Assembly: GCA_030748485.1 (NCBI GenBank)
Contig: JASMLW010000438.1
Coordinates: 1-34,019 of the forward strand
DNA length: 34,019 bases
Direction of reading: 5' to 3'
DNA from: Pirellulaceae bacterium
Lineage (GTDB): Bacteria; Planctomycetota; Planctomycetia; Pirellulales; Pirellulaceae
How positions within the stretch are numbered: position 1 is the stretch's first letter; every line of letters starts with the position of its first letter. The notes below the pieces were generated by a model that saw only the letters and a list, made by a program, of their open reading frames with translations, made no database searches and had not been told where the DNA came from. Below are positions 7,942 to 16,361 of this stretch, piece after piece. The translations under genes were made by a program, and so were the position numbers.

Positions 7942-9504
7942 ATGATCGCCAGGCCACATCGCTGTCTTCCGTTGATCGTCATGCTGGCGTCGCTGAGCCT
8001 CACGGCGGCGGCTGCCGGAACCGACAAGTCGCCCAACATCCTGTTCATCTACACCGACGATCACTCGCATCGCACCGTTAGCTGTTACGACGCGGCGTTT
8101 CCCTGGGTGAAGACTCCTCACATCGATCAGCTCGCCAAACGTGGCGTGCGATTCACCCACGCCTACATCGGCACGTGGTGCATGCCATCGCGGGCCACCC
8201 TGCTGACCGGTCACCACCCTTACGCAATTGAGTCGATGCGGATGGAGGGCGAGTATCCGGGCAGCGAGTACGACCCGGCGAAGTGTCCGTTCTGGCCGGC
8301 GGTCTTTCGAAAGCAGGGATATCACACTGCTCAAATCGGCAAGTGGCACACGGGGACCGACACCGGGTTTGGTCGCGATTGGGATCACCAGATCGTTTGG
8401 AATCGTCCTCGCCACATCGACAATGCGGGAGCCTACTACAACAACCAGTTGATCGAACGCGACGGTGGGAAAGCCAAGCTGACCAAGGGCTACACCACCG
8501 ACAATTACACCGATTGGGCGATCGAGTACATTCGCGGTAAGAATCGTCCGTCCGATAAGCCGTGGTATCTCTGGCTTTGCTTTGGCGCCGTGCACGGGCC
8601 GTTCACTCCGGCCGACCGCCATCTGCCGGCTTACCCCGACATCGACGTTCCCACGCCCGCTGACATCTACCCGCCGCGAAAAGGCAAGCCGCAGTGGCAG
8701 CAGGAGATCAAAAAGTGGGAGCTCGACGATCAAGGACGTCCGTCCATGGTCGGTGGAGCGTTCGGCGGCAAGACCGTCGAGGGAGCCAAGGGAGTTCACG
8801 GCAACACGCTGGCCGACTGGGTCCGCCAGTACCATCAGGGCGTGCTGGCGATCGACGAGGCGGTCGGTCGGCTGATGGACACACTGCGAGAAACGAAACA
8901 ACTCGACAACACGATGGTCATCTTCACCTCGGACCAGGGGTTCGCCTGGGGGCAGCACGGGTTCTGCTCCAAGCTGGCCGCCTACGACGCGACCGTGCGA
9001 TCGCCGCTGATCATCTCGTACCCGGGACTTACGGCGGAGGGAACGGTCTGCGCGTCGCCCGTCGGCGGAGTCGATCTGATACCGACGATCTTCAAGACGG
9101 CCGGCATCGAACTCCCCTGGAAGATGCACGGCCACGACCTGACACCGTTGCTCAAGGACCCCCAGGCGAAATGGCGCCGGCCGGTGCTGCTGTCACTCCA
9201 GTCGCGCATGTACGGCAGCGACACGCATGAGATTCCCGCGGCGGACGAACAGAAGCTGGCCGGAGTTCCCTGGTGGGTGTTTCTCGTCCAAGGCCGCTAC
9301 AAGTACGTGCGGACGATGATCGCCGGCGAGGTCGAGGAGCTTTACGATTTGAAAAAGGACCCCGACGAACTGGTCAACCTCGCCCGCCAGCCAAAGCACC
9401 GGAAGCGAGTCGAGCGGATGCGCGCCGCCACGCTGAAGGAACTGCGACGCACCGACGCCGGATTTGTCGACAACCTGCCTGCGCCCAAGAACCTGGGCGA
9501 GTAG
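7942..9504 (+). CDS. Secreted sulfatase (type I, formylglycine-dependent)
   Basis: The 520-residue protein has a signal peptide (about residues 1-27). It contains the metal-binding Y-T-D-D-H motif near its start and the sulfatase signature Cys80-M-P-S-R84-A-T-L-L-T-G, whose Cys is converted to formylglycine. G-K-W-H-T-G and T-S-D-Q-G-F further on complete the alkaline-phosphatase fold. It hydrolyses sulfate esters, probably on algal or other sulfated polysaccharides, in the periplasm or outside the cell. The ATG at 7942 is chosen because it starts the signal peptide; the frame is open 12 codons further up. No maturase gene is seen in the window. The second sulfatase follows after 54 bases, so they are probably co-transcribed. 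Confidence 0.94.
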   Translation: MIARPHRCLPLIVMLASLSLTAAAAGTDKSPNILFIYTDDHSHRTVSCYDAAFPWVKTPHIDQLAKRGVRFTHAYIGTWCMPSRATLLTGHHPYAIESMRMEGEYPGSEYDPAKCPFWPAVFRKQGYHTAQIGKWHTGTDTGFGRDWDHQIVWNRPRHIDNAGAYYNNQLIERDGGKAKLTKGYTTDNYTDWAIEYIRGKNRPSDKPWYLWLCFGAVHGPFTPADRHLPAYPDIDVPTPADIYPPRKGKPQWQQEIKKWELDDQGRPSMVGGAFGGKTVEGAKGVHGNTLADWVRQYHQGVLAIDEAVGRLMDTLRETKQLDNTMVIFTSDQGFAWGQHGFCSKLAAYDATVRSPLIISYPGLTAEGTVCASPVGGVDLIPTIFKTAGIELPWKMHGHDLTPLLKDPQAKWRRPVLLSLQSRMYGSDTHEIPAADEQKLAGVPWWVFLVQGRYKYVRTMIAGEVEELYDLKKDPDELVNLARQPKHRKRVERMRAATLKELRRTDAGFVDNLPAPKNLGE

Positions 9505-9524
9505 CGCCGCTTTCGATCCACAAC

Positions 9525-9555
9525 CTAACCCCCGCACAAGCTAACCCCGCACAAG
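9525..9555 (+). repeat. Tandem 15-16 bp repeat before sulfatase 2
   Basis: CTAACCCCCGCACAAG (9525-9540) is followed directly by CTAACCCCGCACAAG (9541-9555), differing by one C. The duplication sits just before the ATG at 9559 and takes the place where a ribosome binding site would be. No Shine-Dalgarno sequence is visible there. Confidence 0.7.
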
Positions 9556-9558
9556 TTC

Positions 9559-10974
9559 ATGAAATCGCCACTGCTGCTAATCCTGGTTTTCAGCGCGTTG
9601 TCGCAGTCGGCCGCGGCCGCGCCCAACATCGTCTTTATCTTTACGGACGATCAGGCTCCGTTCGCCGTCAACGCCGCGGGCGACGAGCGGTTCATTACTC
9701 CACACATCGATCGGATCTTCCACGAAGGGGCGCATCTGCAGAACAGTTTTGTCACGACACCTGTCTGCAGTCCCAGCCGCGTCGGTTTGATCGCCAGCCG
9801 CTACGGAACGGAAGTCGGCATCACCGATTGGATCAATCCCCGCGCCGAAGCGAAGTTGGGATTGAAGACTGATCTGGTGACCTGGCCGCAATTGCTCGCC
9901 AAGGCCGGCTACCGCACGGGGCTGTTCGGCAAGTGGCATCTCGGTACGGAGGATCGTTTTCACCCGACGAAGTTCGGCTACCAGAAGTTTCTGGGGATTC
10001 GCACGGGCGGCTGTCCGCCGAAAGATCCCGTTATCGAGTTGCTCAACGGCGAGACGAAGAAGGTCGAGGGTTTCACTTGCGACATCTTCACCGACCACGC
10101 GCTCGAGTTCATTCGCGAGTCGGGTAAGAAGCCGTTCGCGCTCTCACTGCACTTTCGAGCTCCGCACGCGGCCTGGTTGCCCGTGCGCGACGAGGATTGG
10201 GAGCCGTTCAAGAATCTCGATCCGGAGATTCCCAATCCCGACTTTCCCAACCTGGACACCGAGCTCATCAAACGTCGCACGCGCGAGTATTTGGCCAGCG
10301 TGAAGAGCGTCGATCGCAATGTCGGTCGAGTGCTCGACCTGTTGGAGGAACTCAACTTGAGCGACGAGACGATCGTGATCTTCACCAGCGACCACGGCTA
10401 CAACTTGGGCGAGCACGGCGTTTGGTACAAGGGCAACGCCATTCGCGCGCTGACGAAAAACCCGCCCCAGCGGTGGAAGAAGATCCCGGCCGGCCGGCGT
10501 CCGAATCTATGGGACACTTCTCTGCGCGTGCCCACCGCCGTCAAGTGGCCGGGCGTCATCAAGCCGCGGACGAAGATCACGCAGACCGTTTCCAATCTCG
10601 ATTGGTACCCCACGCTGTTGGCGATGGCTGGAGTCGAACTGCCGACCGACGTCACGATTCGCGGTCGCGATGCGACGCCCCTGTTGCGCGGTGAGTCTGT
10701 GAGTTGGGACAACAGCTTATACGCTGAGTACAGCATGCATCACGGCGCCACGACTCACATGCGCGGCTACCGCACGCCGCAGTGGAAGCTGATGCGAGAT
10801 TTCGCCAGCGAGGGGCGCGCGGAGTTCTACAACCTGACCAAAGATCCCGCTGAGATGAACAACTTGATCGACTCGAAGGATCCGTTGCACATCCGCATTC
10901 GCCGGCGATTCGACAAACTGATCCTCGAGCGAATGGCTCAAATCAACGACCCGCAATTCCCCGCTTCGCGCTAG
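9559..10974 (+). CDS. Secreted sulfatase (type I), second copy
   Basis: The 471-residue protein has a signal peptide (about 1-20, ending A-A-A-A), then F-I-F-T-D-D-Q and the signature Cys70-S-P-S-R74, whose Cys would become formylglycine. G-K-W-H-L-G and T-S-D-H-G-Y-N-L-G-E-H-G supply further metal and sulfate contacts. It is clearly diverged from the sulfatase upstream (different lengths and inner motifs), so the pair probably removes sulfate from different positions of the same polymer. There is no visible ribosome site at the ATG, so translation may depend on the upstream gene. The ThuA-like gene follows on the same strand after about 140 bases. Confidence 0.94.
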   Translation: MKSPLLLILVFSALSQSAAAAPNIVFIFTDDQAPFAVNAAGDERFITPHIDRIFHEGAHLQNSFVTTPVCSPSRVGLIASRYGTEVGITDWINPRAEAKLGLKTDLVTWPQLLAKAGYRTGLFGKWHLGTEDRFHPTKFGYQKFLGIRTGGCPPKDPVIELLNGETKKVEGFTCDIFTDHALEFIRESGKKPFALSLHFRAPHAAWLPVRDEDWEPFKNLDPEIPNPDFPNLDTELIKRRTREYLASVKSVDRNVGRVLDLLEELNLSDETIVIFTSDHGYNLGEHGVWYKGNAIRALTKNPPQRWKKIPAGRRPNLWDTSLRVPTAVKWPGVIKPRTKITQTVSNLDWYPTLLAMAGVELPTDVTIRGRDATPLLRGESVSWDNSLYAEYSMHHGATTHMRGYRTPQWKLMRDFASEGRAEFYNLTKDPAEMNNLIDSKDPLHIRIRRRFDKLILERMAQINDPQFPASR

Positions 10975-11080
10975 AACGACTGAGATTGACCGCGCGCTGA
11001 ACAAATTGCCGTCGTCGTTGTAGAAAGCTCGCCTGTTTTCATCGACAATAGGCTCCAGTTCAATTCTTGTCTGACCACCC

Positions 11081-11097
11081 ACGGCCTTTGCGGCCGT
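11081..11097 (+). promoter_or_regulatory. Short GC hairpin before the ThuA-like gene
   Basis: ACGGCC (11081-11086) pairs with GGCCGT (11092-11097) around a 5-base loop, ending 20 bases before the chosen start at 11118. There is no T tract behind it. It may affect translation or be chance. Confidence 0.25.
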
Positions 11098-11117
11098 CAC
11101 TGATGGAGCCTTGCAAA

Positions 11118-12197
11118 ATGGTTTTACGGCATCTGACCACCCTCACCGCATTGATTCTCTTTTCGATCATCACAACTGCCGCGCGAGCTCAGCAATGGGT
11201 GACGTATGAAGGCGGTGAAGGGCCTGGCAAGGGAAAGCACATCGTGTTGGTTTCGGGCGACGAAGAGTATCGCTCGGAAGAGGCCCTGCCTCAGCTGGGC
11301 AAGATCCTCGCGCAACATCACGGTTTTCGCTGCACTGTGTTGTTCGCCATCGATCCGAAGTCGGGCATCATCAATCCCAACGTGCAGACCAACATTCCGG
11401 GACTCGAGGCGCTGGCGGACGCGGACTTGATGATCGTCTTTCTCCGGTTCCGCCGATTGCCCGACGATCAGATGAAACATATCGACGCCTATTTGCGATC
11501 GGGCCGTCCCGTGGTGGGTTTGCGGACATCGACGCACGCTTTTAACTTCGGCGGCAAAGGCCAGTTCGCCCGCTACGGCAATGGCTACGGCGGCGACGCG
11601 AAGGAATGGCGCGATGGGTTCGGCCGTTTGGTGCTGGGAGAAAAGTGGATCAGCCACCACGGCCGCCACAAGCAGCAGAGCACTCGCGGCAAGTTCGCTG
11701 ACGGCGCCGAAAAACACCCGATCCTGCGGGGAATCACCGACGGAGCTATTTGGGGACCGACGGATGTCTACGGTGTTCGGCTGCCGCTGCCCGGTGACTC
11801 ACAACCGCTCGTCCTCGGCCAAGTCGTCAATCGCAAGGGCAAGTTCGATGGCTCCGATCCGTTCTTTGGGATGAAAGAAAGCGACACAGAACCATCGACT
11901 GACCGCAACGATCCAATGATGCCCGTGGCCTGGACGAAGTCATTTCAAGTTCCTGGCGGGAAGGAGGGTCGTTCGTTCACCTCGACGATCGGATCTTCGA
12001 CCGATCTGGTCAACGACGCGACCCGCCGCCTGGTAATCAACGGCTCGTTGTGGTGCCTGAAGATGGAAGACCAGATTCCCGCCAAGGGATTGAAGGTCGA
12101 CATCGTCGGCGAGTACAAGCCCACCGCCTACTCGTTCCACAACGCCGAGTACTGGGCGAAGAAGGCAATGAAAGTCTCGGACCACGAGCTCCAATAG
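11118..12197 (+). CDS. Exported ThuA-like domain protein
   Basis: The 359-residue protein starts with a signal peptide (1-24, T-T-A-A-R-A-Q-Q) and has a ThuA fold resembling class I glutamine amidotransferases without their catalytic centre: I-V-L-V-S-G-D-E-E-Y-R-S-E-E-A-L-P at about 41-57, then D-L-M-I-V-F-L-R-F-R and V-V-G-L-R-T-S-T-H-A-F. Planctomycetes carry many such genes near sulfatases and Gfo/Idh/MocA dehydrogenases, and ThuA is linked to trehalose and disaccharide use. The function here is a guess: sugar processing in the periplasm. I chose the ATG at 11118 because GGAG lies nine bases upstream. The ATG at 11103 and TTG at 11067 are possible but have no ribosome site. Confidence 0.88.
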   Translation: MVLRHLTTLTALILFSIITTAARAQQWVTYEGGEGPGKGKHIVLVSGDEEYRSEEALPQLGKILAQHHGFRCTVLFAIDPKSGIINPNVQTNIPGLEALADADLMIVFLRFRRLPDDQMKHIDAYLRSGRPVVGLRTSTHAFNFGGKGQFARYGNGYGGDAKEWRDGFGRLVLGEKWISHHGRHKQQSTRGKFADGAEKHPILRGITDGAIWGPTDVYGVRLPLPGDSQPLVLGQVVNRKGKFDGSDPFFGMKESDTEPSTDRNDPMMPVAWTKSFQVPGGKEGRSFTSTIGSSTDLVNDATRRLVINGSLWCLKMEDQIPAKGLKVDIVGEYKPTAYSFHNAEYWAKKAMKVSDHELQ

Positions 12198-12241
12198 TCG
12201 GAGCTCCAACGCTAGTCCGCCGCGTTGTTGACGATCAGAGA

Positions 12242-12256
12242 AGTGGCACGGCCACT
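12242..12256. repeat. Hairpin in convergent gap
   Basis: AGTGGC and GCCACT flank a 3-base loop between the convergent ThuA-like and membrane protein genes. The position would suit a terminator for either strand, but there is no T tract. Confidence 0.35.
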
Positions 12257-12257
12257 C

Positions 12258-12599
12258 CTACGTATCCGGACGCCGCCCCACGAAAACGGCCGCGATGATC
12301 ATGATCATTCCGATCGCGCGAAAAACGCTGGCGACGATGTAGATGAACAACATCGGATTGCCGGCCCCCGGCGATCTCCCTCCGCTGGCCAACGACTCGA
12401 CGATGACGGATCTGATTGCCGTCGATCCTACGACCGTGGTGGCGAGCACTAACAGCCCGATTGCGCAGAGGATGGACGCCGACGTGCAGCGGCGCATGAA
12501 AAGCAACGACGCCAGGATGCCGACGAGACAGATGAGGATGTACGGAGCTTGAAACAGAATGCTCTGCAGGAAGAACGACAATCCCGGCTGATCGTTCAT
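12258..12599 (-). CDS. Small integral membrane protein (113 aa)
   Basis: The 113-residue protein has three strongly hydrophobic segments (about 15-35, 43-60 and 84-107) and a short polar loop rich in Gly and Ser (71-82). It has no recognised domain. Its ATG (12599-12597) overlaps the TGA of the M20 hydrolase gene in an ATGA junction, so translation is probably coupled to that gene. This coupling is the best evidence that the small frame is a real gene. A larger frame on the same strand starts inside the hydrolase gene and is not used. It may anchor or assist the operon's exported enzymes, but nothing proves this. Confidence 0.7.
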   Translation of the reverse strand: MNDQPGLSFFLQSILFQAPYILICLVGILASLLFMRRCTSASILCAIGLLVLATTVVGSTAIRSVIVESLASGGRSPGAGNPMLFIYIVASVFRAIGMIMIIAAVFVGRRPDT

Positions 12600-14080
12600 T
12601 TCTTCTTTCGAGATGGAGGATTGCGGTAGTCGAGCGGCGGCTTTTGCCCGGGCAACATCAGCGACTTGTACGGGCGGCCATCGGTGCGCTGCTGATGCTC
12701 CTGTTTGGCCACGGCCAATAGATTGGGATTCGACATCAGCTCCCAAGCGTTGGCGGCCAGCACGCGGGCGGCGAGATTCATTCCTTTGCGAGCGATCGGC
12801 GTGCCGCCACAGGCCACCACTTGCCAACTGTGACCCGGCGTACCCGGTACGAAACAGGCCGTCGTGAAGCCGGTCGTGGGCACGACCCAGCTGACGTCGC
12901 CCACATCGGTGGATCCCATGCCAACGGTGCCGCCGCGGTCGAGCACCTGTGTGATTTGATCGAGCGGATCCGGTTTTTGCAACGTCTGCTGTAAGCGAAT
13001 GGCGAACTGCGTGTCCGCGTCGGTGTAGGACAAGTCATTCAGGTCGCGGAGATTTCCCAGACTGACTTTCGCCAGCGCGTTGTTGGGCATGATCTCCGAA
13101 ATCCCACCCTGATAGTCGATCTCGAGTTTGGTTTCCGTCGCCAGGGCTCCGGCTTTGGCGCACAGTTCCAAGCGGCGGTACAAGTCCCGCACCACTTCGC
13201 CTTTCGGATGGCGCACGTAGTAATAGACCTCGGCGAAATCGGGCACCACATTCGGGGCCAGTCCGCCCGCGGTGACGACGTGATGAATTCGCGTCGAGTC
13301 GGGGGTGTGTTCGCGCAAGAGTTGAGCGGCGTGATTTGTCAACTCGACCGCGTCGAGCGCGCTGCGGCCTTGGTCGGGAGCGCCGGCTGCGTGAGCCGAC
13401 TTGCCGTGAAAGCGGAACTTGACCGCAATCCGCGCCAGCGAACTGCGATCGCCGGCCGAGTTCGAACTGCTGGGATGCCAGTGCAGTACAGCGTCGCAAT
13501 CCTTGAACAGGCCGCTCCGCACCATGAAGACCTTGGCCCCGCCGCCCTCCTCCGCCGGACAACCGTAGAACCTCACGGTTCCCTTGAGGTCACCGGCGCG
13601 AATTCTCTCGGCGATGGCGATCGCCGCGGACGCCGACGCGGCCCCAAACAAGTGGTGGCCGCAGCCGTGACCGTAGGTGGCCGCCGCCCGTGGGGATCGT
13701 TCGGGTACTGCCTCCTGCGACAGACCGGGGAGCGCATCGAACTCGCCGAGCAAGGCGATCACCGGTTTGCCTTCACCGTACGTCGCGGTGAACGCGGTGG
13801 GGATTCCGGCGATCGGCATTTTCACTTCGAAGCCGGCCGCCTTCATCGTGTCGGCCAGTAGCTTTGCCGACTTCGACTCCTGATATCCGGGCTCGGCCCA
13901 CTCCCAGATTTGTAGAGCCGTTCGCCAAGTGGCCTCGTCCCGATCGTTGATCGATTTGAACAGCGCCTCGCGCTGAGCGGAAGCGGGAGCCGCCCAACCC
14001 GCGACCGCCGCACCCACCAGACAGGTCAGCGCGATGTGAACGGCCACTCGAGCGCCACGCGGAAAGAATGCTTCAGCCAC
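12596..14080 (-). CDS. Exported M20-family amidohydrolase, AbgB-like
   Basis: The 494-residue protein has an N-terminal signal peptide (about 1-35, A-P-A-S-A-Q). It belongs to the M20 zinc amidohydrolases of the aminobenzoyl-glutamate hydrolase subunit B type: L-G-E-F-D-A-L-P-G-L-S, Y-G-H-G-C-G-H-H-L-F-G with metal-binding Cys and His, C-P-A-E-E-G-G-G-A with the catalytic Glu, and a dimerisation domain starting around F-H-G-K-S-A-H-A-A-G. It would cleave an acyl-amino acid or peptide-like amide in the periplasm; the substrate is unknown. The start is a GTG at 14080, supported by GAGGAG seven bases upstream. The beta-propeller gene ends 40 bases upstream on the same strand, and the small membrane gene overlaps its stop codon. 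Confidence 0.92.
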   Translation of the reverse strand: MAEAFFPRGARVAVHIALTCLVGAAVAGWAAPASAQREALFKSINDRDEATWRTALQIWEWAEPGYQESKSAKLLADTMKAAGFEVKMPIAGIPTAFTATYGEGKPVIALLGEFDALPGLSQEAVPERSPRAAATYGHGCGHHLFGAASASAAIAIAERIRAGDLKGTVRFYGCPAEEGGGAKVFMVRSGLFKDCDAVLHWHPSSSNSAGDRSSLARIAVKFRFHGKSAHAAGAPDQGRSALDAVELTNHAAQLLREHTPDSTRIHHVVTAGGLAPNVVPDFAEVYYYVRHPKGEVVRDLYRRLELCAKAGALATETKLEIDYQGGISEIMPNNALAKVSLGNLRDLNDLSYTDADTQFAIRLQQTLQKPDPLDQITQVLDRGGTVGMGSTDVGDVSWVVPTTGFTTACFVPGTPGHSWQVVACGGTPIARKGMNLAARVLAANAWELMSNPNLLAVAKQEHQQRTDGRPYKSLMLPGQKPPLDYRNPPSRKKK

Positions 14081-14120
14081 GCCTCAACTCCTCGCCGACA
14101 AGCGGCCACACGATTCACGT

Positions 14121-15389
14121 CTATTCGCCGATACAATACAGATGCTGAAAGGTGCGGATGAAAATCTGCCCGTCCGCGATCGCCGGCGTCGAGTTGCTCG
14201 ACTCGCCAAGCTTGTTCACCTGGACGACCTTGAGTTTCTCCGTGCTCGGCTCAAACACGACCGTATCGCCGCGTTGATTGGTCACGTACATGTGTCCGCC
14301 GCCGGAGACAATCGAGCCCCAATAGTTCTTGCCGCCCTTGGGGCTTTCTTTCCAGACTACCTCACCCGTCTTCGCGGCGATGCACTGGAACGTCGCCGGT
14401 CCGGCGTTGGCCATCACGTAGTGGTCGTCGTCAATGAACATGCCCGACCCAATGCTCTGCGGGTTTTCGTCAACTCGCCAAGCCGAATTCAAGTTTCCTG
14501 TTTGAATCTCAAACCCGATCGAGGGGCCGCGGTAACCGCCGGTGGCGACGCAGAAGCCATTGCGGACGAGCGGCGACGAGTAGGCCAGGTCTCCGCGTTT
14601 GCCGCTAATGCCCTCGCACGACCAGATCAGCTTGCCCGACTTGGGATCGTATCCGTTCACCCGCGTGGGCAGCGTGCAGATCACCTGCGGCTCGCCGTTG
14701 ACGCGCTCGATGAGAGGCGTCGCCCAAGACCCCATGTATTTGCCGCTCGTGTTTTTTTCGCCGTCGCCTTCCTGCGGCTCGGGAGTCCTCCAAATCGTCT
14801 TCCCCGACGACAAGTCGATCGCGGCGATGAAGATCTCTTTGCCGGGGCCCGTGTTGAGGATGACGCGATCGTTGTAAATGACCGGCGATGTCCCGTAACC
14901 CCATTGATGAAGGAAGTCGCCGAGGTCGATCGCCCATAGCTCGTTGCCGCGCATGTCGTAGCAGTACAACCCCGCCGAACCATGCCAGACGACAACGCGC
15001 TCGCCATTGGACGTGGGAGTCGAGCCGCCGTAGGGATTCGTGTTGTGAGTTTTTTCCACCGTCGCAAAGTCGACCGTCCGCGTCCAAATCTCTTCGCCCG
15101 ACTTGCGATCAAAGCAGACCAGGCTGCGCTTCTTGCCGCTGTCAGCGGCGGTCGACAGGAACACTCGACCGTTCGAAACGATCGGACTGCTGTTGCCCGG
15201 ATTCGACAGCGGTACTCGCCAAACAACGTTTTCGGTTGAGCTCCACTTGGTTACTACTTCCTTGTCGTCGGCGACTCCGTTCCCGTAGGGTCCGCGGAAT
15301 CCAGGCCAGTCGGCGGCGGCGGCGCAACAGGCCGTCGACAGTGTGAGCGCAATGGCGAGTACTGCGGGGCGGATGGTCTCACGTTGCAT
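14121..15389 (-). CDS. Exported PQQ-like beta-propeller protein
   Basis: The 422-residue protein has a signal peptide (1-25, ending A-A-A) and starts its mature part with D-W-P-G-F-R-G-P, a motif typical of the planctomycete outer-membrane-assembly-like propeller family. Repeated blades of the PQQ/BamB type follow (for example N-S-S-P-I-V-S-N-G-R-V-F and S-L-V-C-F-D-R-K-S-G-E-E-I-W). Blades of this type are non-enzymatic scaffolds or quinoprotein-like. No cofactor-binding residues can be identified by eye. The frame extends 49 codons upstream of the ATG at 15389, but that ATG follows GAGGAG and starts the signal peptide. It lies between the creatininase-family and M20 genes on the same strand. 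Confidence 0.9.
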   Translation of the reverse strand: MQRETIRPAVLAIALTLSTACCAAAADWPGFRGPYGNGVADDKEVVTKWSSTENVVWRVPLSNPGNSSPIVSNGRVFLSTAADSGKKRSLVCFDRKSGEEIWTRTVDFATVEKTHNTNPYGGSTPTSNGERVVVWHGSAGLYCYDMRGNELWAIDLGDFLHQWGYGTSPVIYNDRVILNTGPGKEIFIAAIDLSSGKTIWRTPEPQEGDGEKNTSGKYMGSWATPLIERVNGEPQVICTLPTRVNGYDPKSGKLIWSCEGISGKRGDLAYSSPLVRNGFCVATGGYRGPSIGFEIQTGNLNSAWRVDENPQSIGSGMFIDDDHYVMANAGPATFQCIAAKTGEVVWKESPKGGKNYWGSIVSGGGHMYVTNQRGDTVVFEPSTEKLKVVQVNKLGESSNSTPAIADGQIFIRTFQHLYCIGE

Positions 15390-15539
15390 GACGTAATCTC
15401 CTCGTCCGTATGGTGGGGCGTTTGGGGATCCCCAGCATACCGGATCGATCATACAGATCGCCACCGCCGGAACGGTTGTAATTGGAGTTGGCAATTGGAA
15501 ACGCGAGCGGGGAGGAGTGCCGCCAGCCGTCGTCACCGC

Positions 15540-16268
15540 TTACGGGTGGTAGGGCGGAACTTCTGTTACTCGTTTGCCGTCGATCATCTCTTGCAGATAG
15601 ACCGATACTCGATCGACGATTCGCTCGATAAACGCCTCGCCCTTGGCGGCGGTCGCCAGCGACGGAGTCTGGTCGACCTGGTCCTGCCACATCTCCGTGC
15701 GGACGTTTTCTGGAAACGCCGCCAGCGCGAACGACGTTTCGAATTCCTGGGCGTGCCCCGGCAAGATGTAGGGCATCTTGTGCCCACTGTCCATCAAGTC
15801 TTTGCCGTCCTGCTCAGTGAGCGTGTTCCAGTACGGAAGAAAGTGCAAGTTGACCTGGTGGAGGCGTAGAAACTGATCCCACACGGCCTCGCACGGCACG
15901 ACGTTGCCGCCGTGTCCATTGAGCACCACGATGTTCTGAAAGCCTGCGCGGACCATGCTGCCGATCAAGTCGGAGACGACGTTCAAGAACGTCCCCGGAC
16001 TGAGAGTCAAAGTTCCGATGTGAGTCATGTGGTGTTCGCTGATGCCCGCCATGATCCCTTCGGCGACCAGCACGTTGGGGCGGAGCTTCTCGGCGACTTT
16101 CTCGGCGACATGCCGCGCGCTGCGCCAATCGTGTTCCATCGCCATGTGCTCCAAGTGCTGCTCGATGGCGGCAATCGGAATGATGCACGCTTTGAGCTCA
16201 CCGGCTTGCATTCGCTCGCGAAATTCGCGCCGTGTGTGTTTGCGTAGAAGAACCTCGTCGTTCGCCAT
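15540..16268 (-). CDS. Creatininase-family amidohydrolase
   Basis: The 242-residue protein has the creatininase fold. Metal ligands appear at E36, H38 and D47 (I-E-Q-H-x(8)-D), matching the Glu34/His36/Asp45 spacing of Pseudomonas creatininase. The next motif is N-G-H119-G-G-N, as in formamidopyrimidine deformylase and MftE-type members, instead of the N-G-H-Y-E-N of true creatininase, and P-G-H-A-Q-E-F-E-T-S follows. So it is probably an amide hydrolase other than creatininase. No signal peptide is visible. AGGAG lies seven bases before the ATG at 16268 and a good minus-strand promoter lies just upstream. It is the first gene of an apparent four-gene unit whose later members are exported enzymes. 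Confidence 0.9.
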   Translation of the reverse strand: MANDEVLLRKHTRREFRERMQAGELKACIIPIAAIEQHLEHMAMEHDWRSARHVAEKVAEKLRPNVLVAEGIMAGISEHHMTHIGTLTLSPGTFLNVVSDLIGSMVRAGFQNIVVLNGHGGNVVPCEAVWDQFLRLHQVNLHFLPYWNTLTEQDGKDLMDSGHKMPYILPGHAQEFETSFALAAFPENVRTEMWQDQVDQTPSLATAAKGEAFIERIVDRVSVYLQEMIDGKRVTEVPPYHP

Positions 16269-16296
16269 TTCACGTCTCCTGTGGATTGCTGGGACG

Positions 16297-16324
16297 GTTA
16301 TACTCGCTAACGCCGTGAAAGCAA
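16297..16324 (-). promoter_or_regulatory. Putative sigma-70 promoter of the creatininase-family operon
   Basis: On the minus strand TTGCTT (16324-16319) and TATAAC (16302-16297) are separated by 16 bases. The -10 box ends 28 bases before the ATG, which leaves room for the AGGAG ribosome site. On the plus strand a TATACT (16299-16304) overlaps this region and may serve the divergent dehydrogenase gene, but lacks a -35. Confidence 0.5.
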
Positions 16325-16361
16325 TCTTCTCGCCAATGCGTCAACCGAAATAAGGCTCAAC

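Noticed and set aside
7864..9135. Minus-strand 423-codon frame opposite sulfatase 1
   Set aside because: Antisense of a clear sulfatase with the C-x-P-S-R signature.
11040..11066. Possible promoter before the ThuA-like gene (TTGTAG with GACAAT)
   Set aside because: Spacing of about 20 bases and poor boxes; not better than chance.
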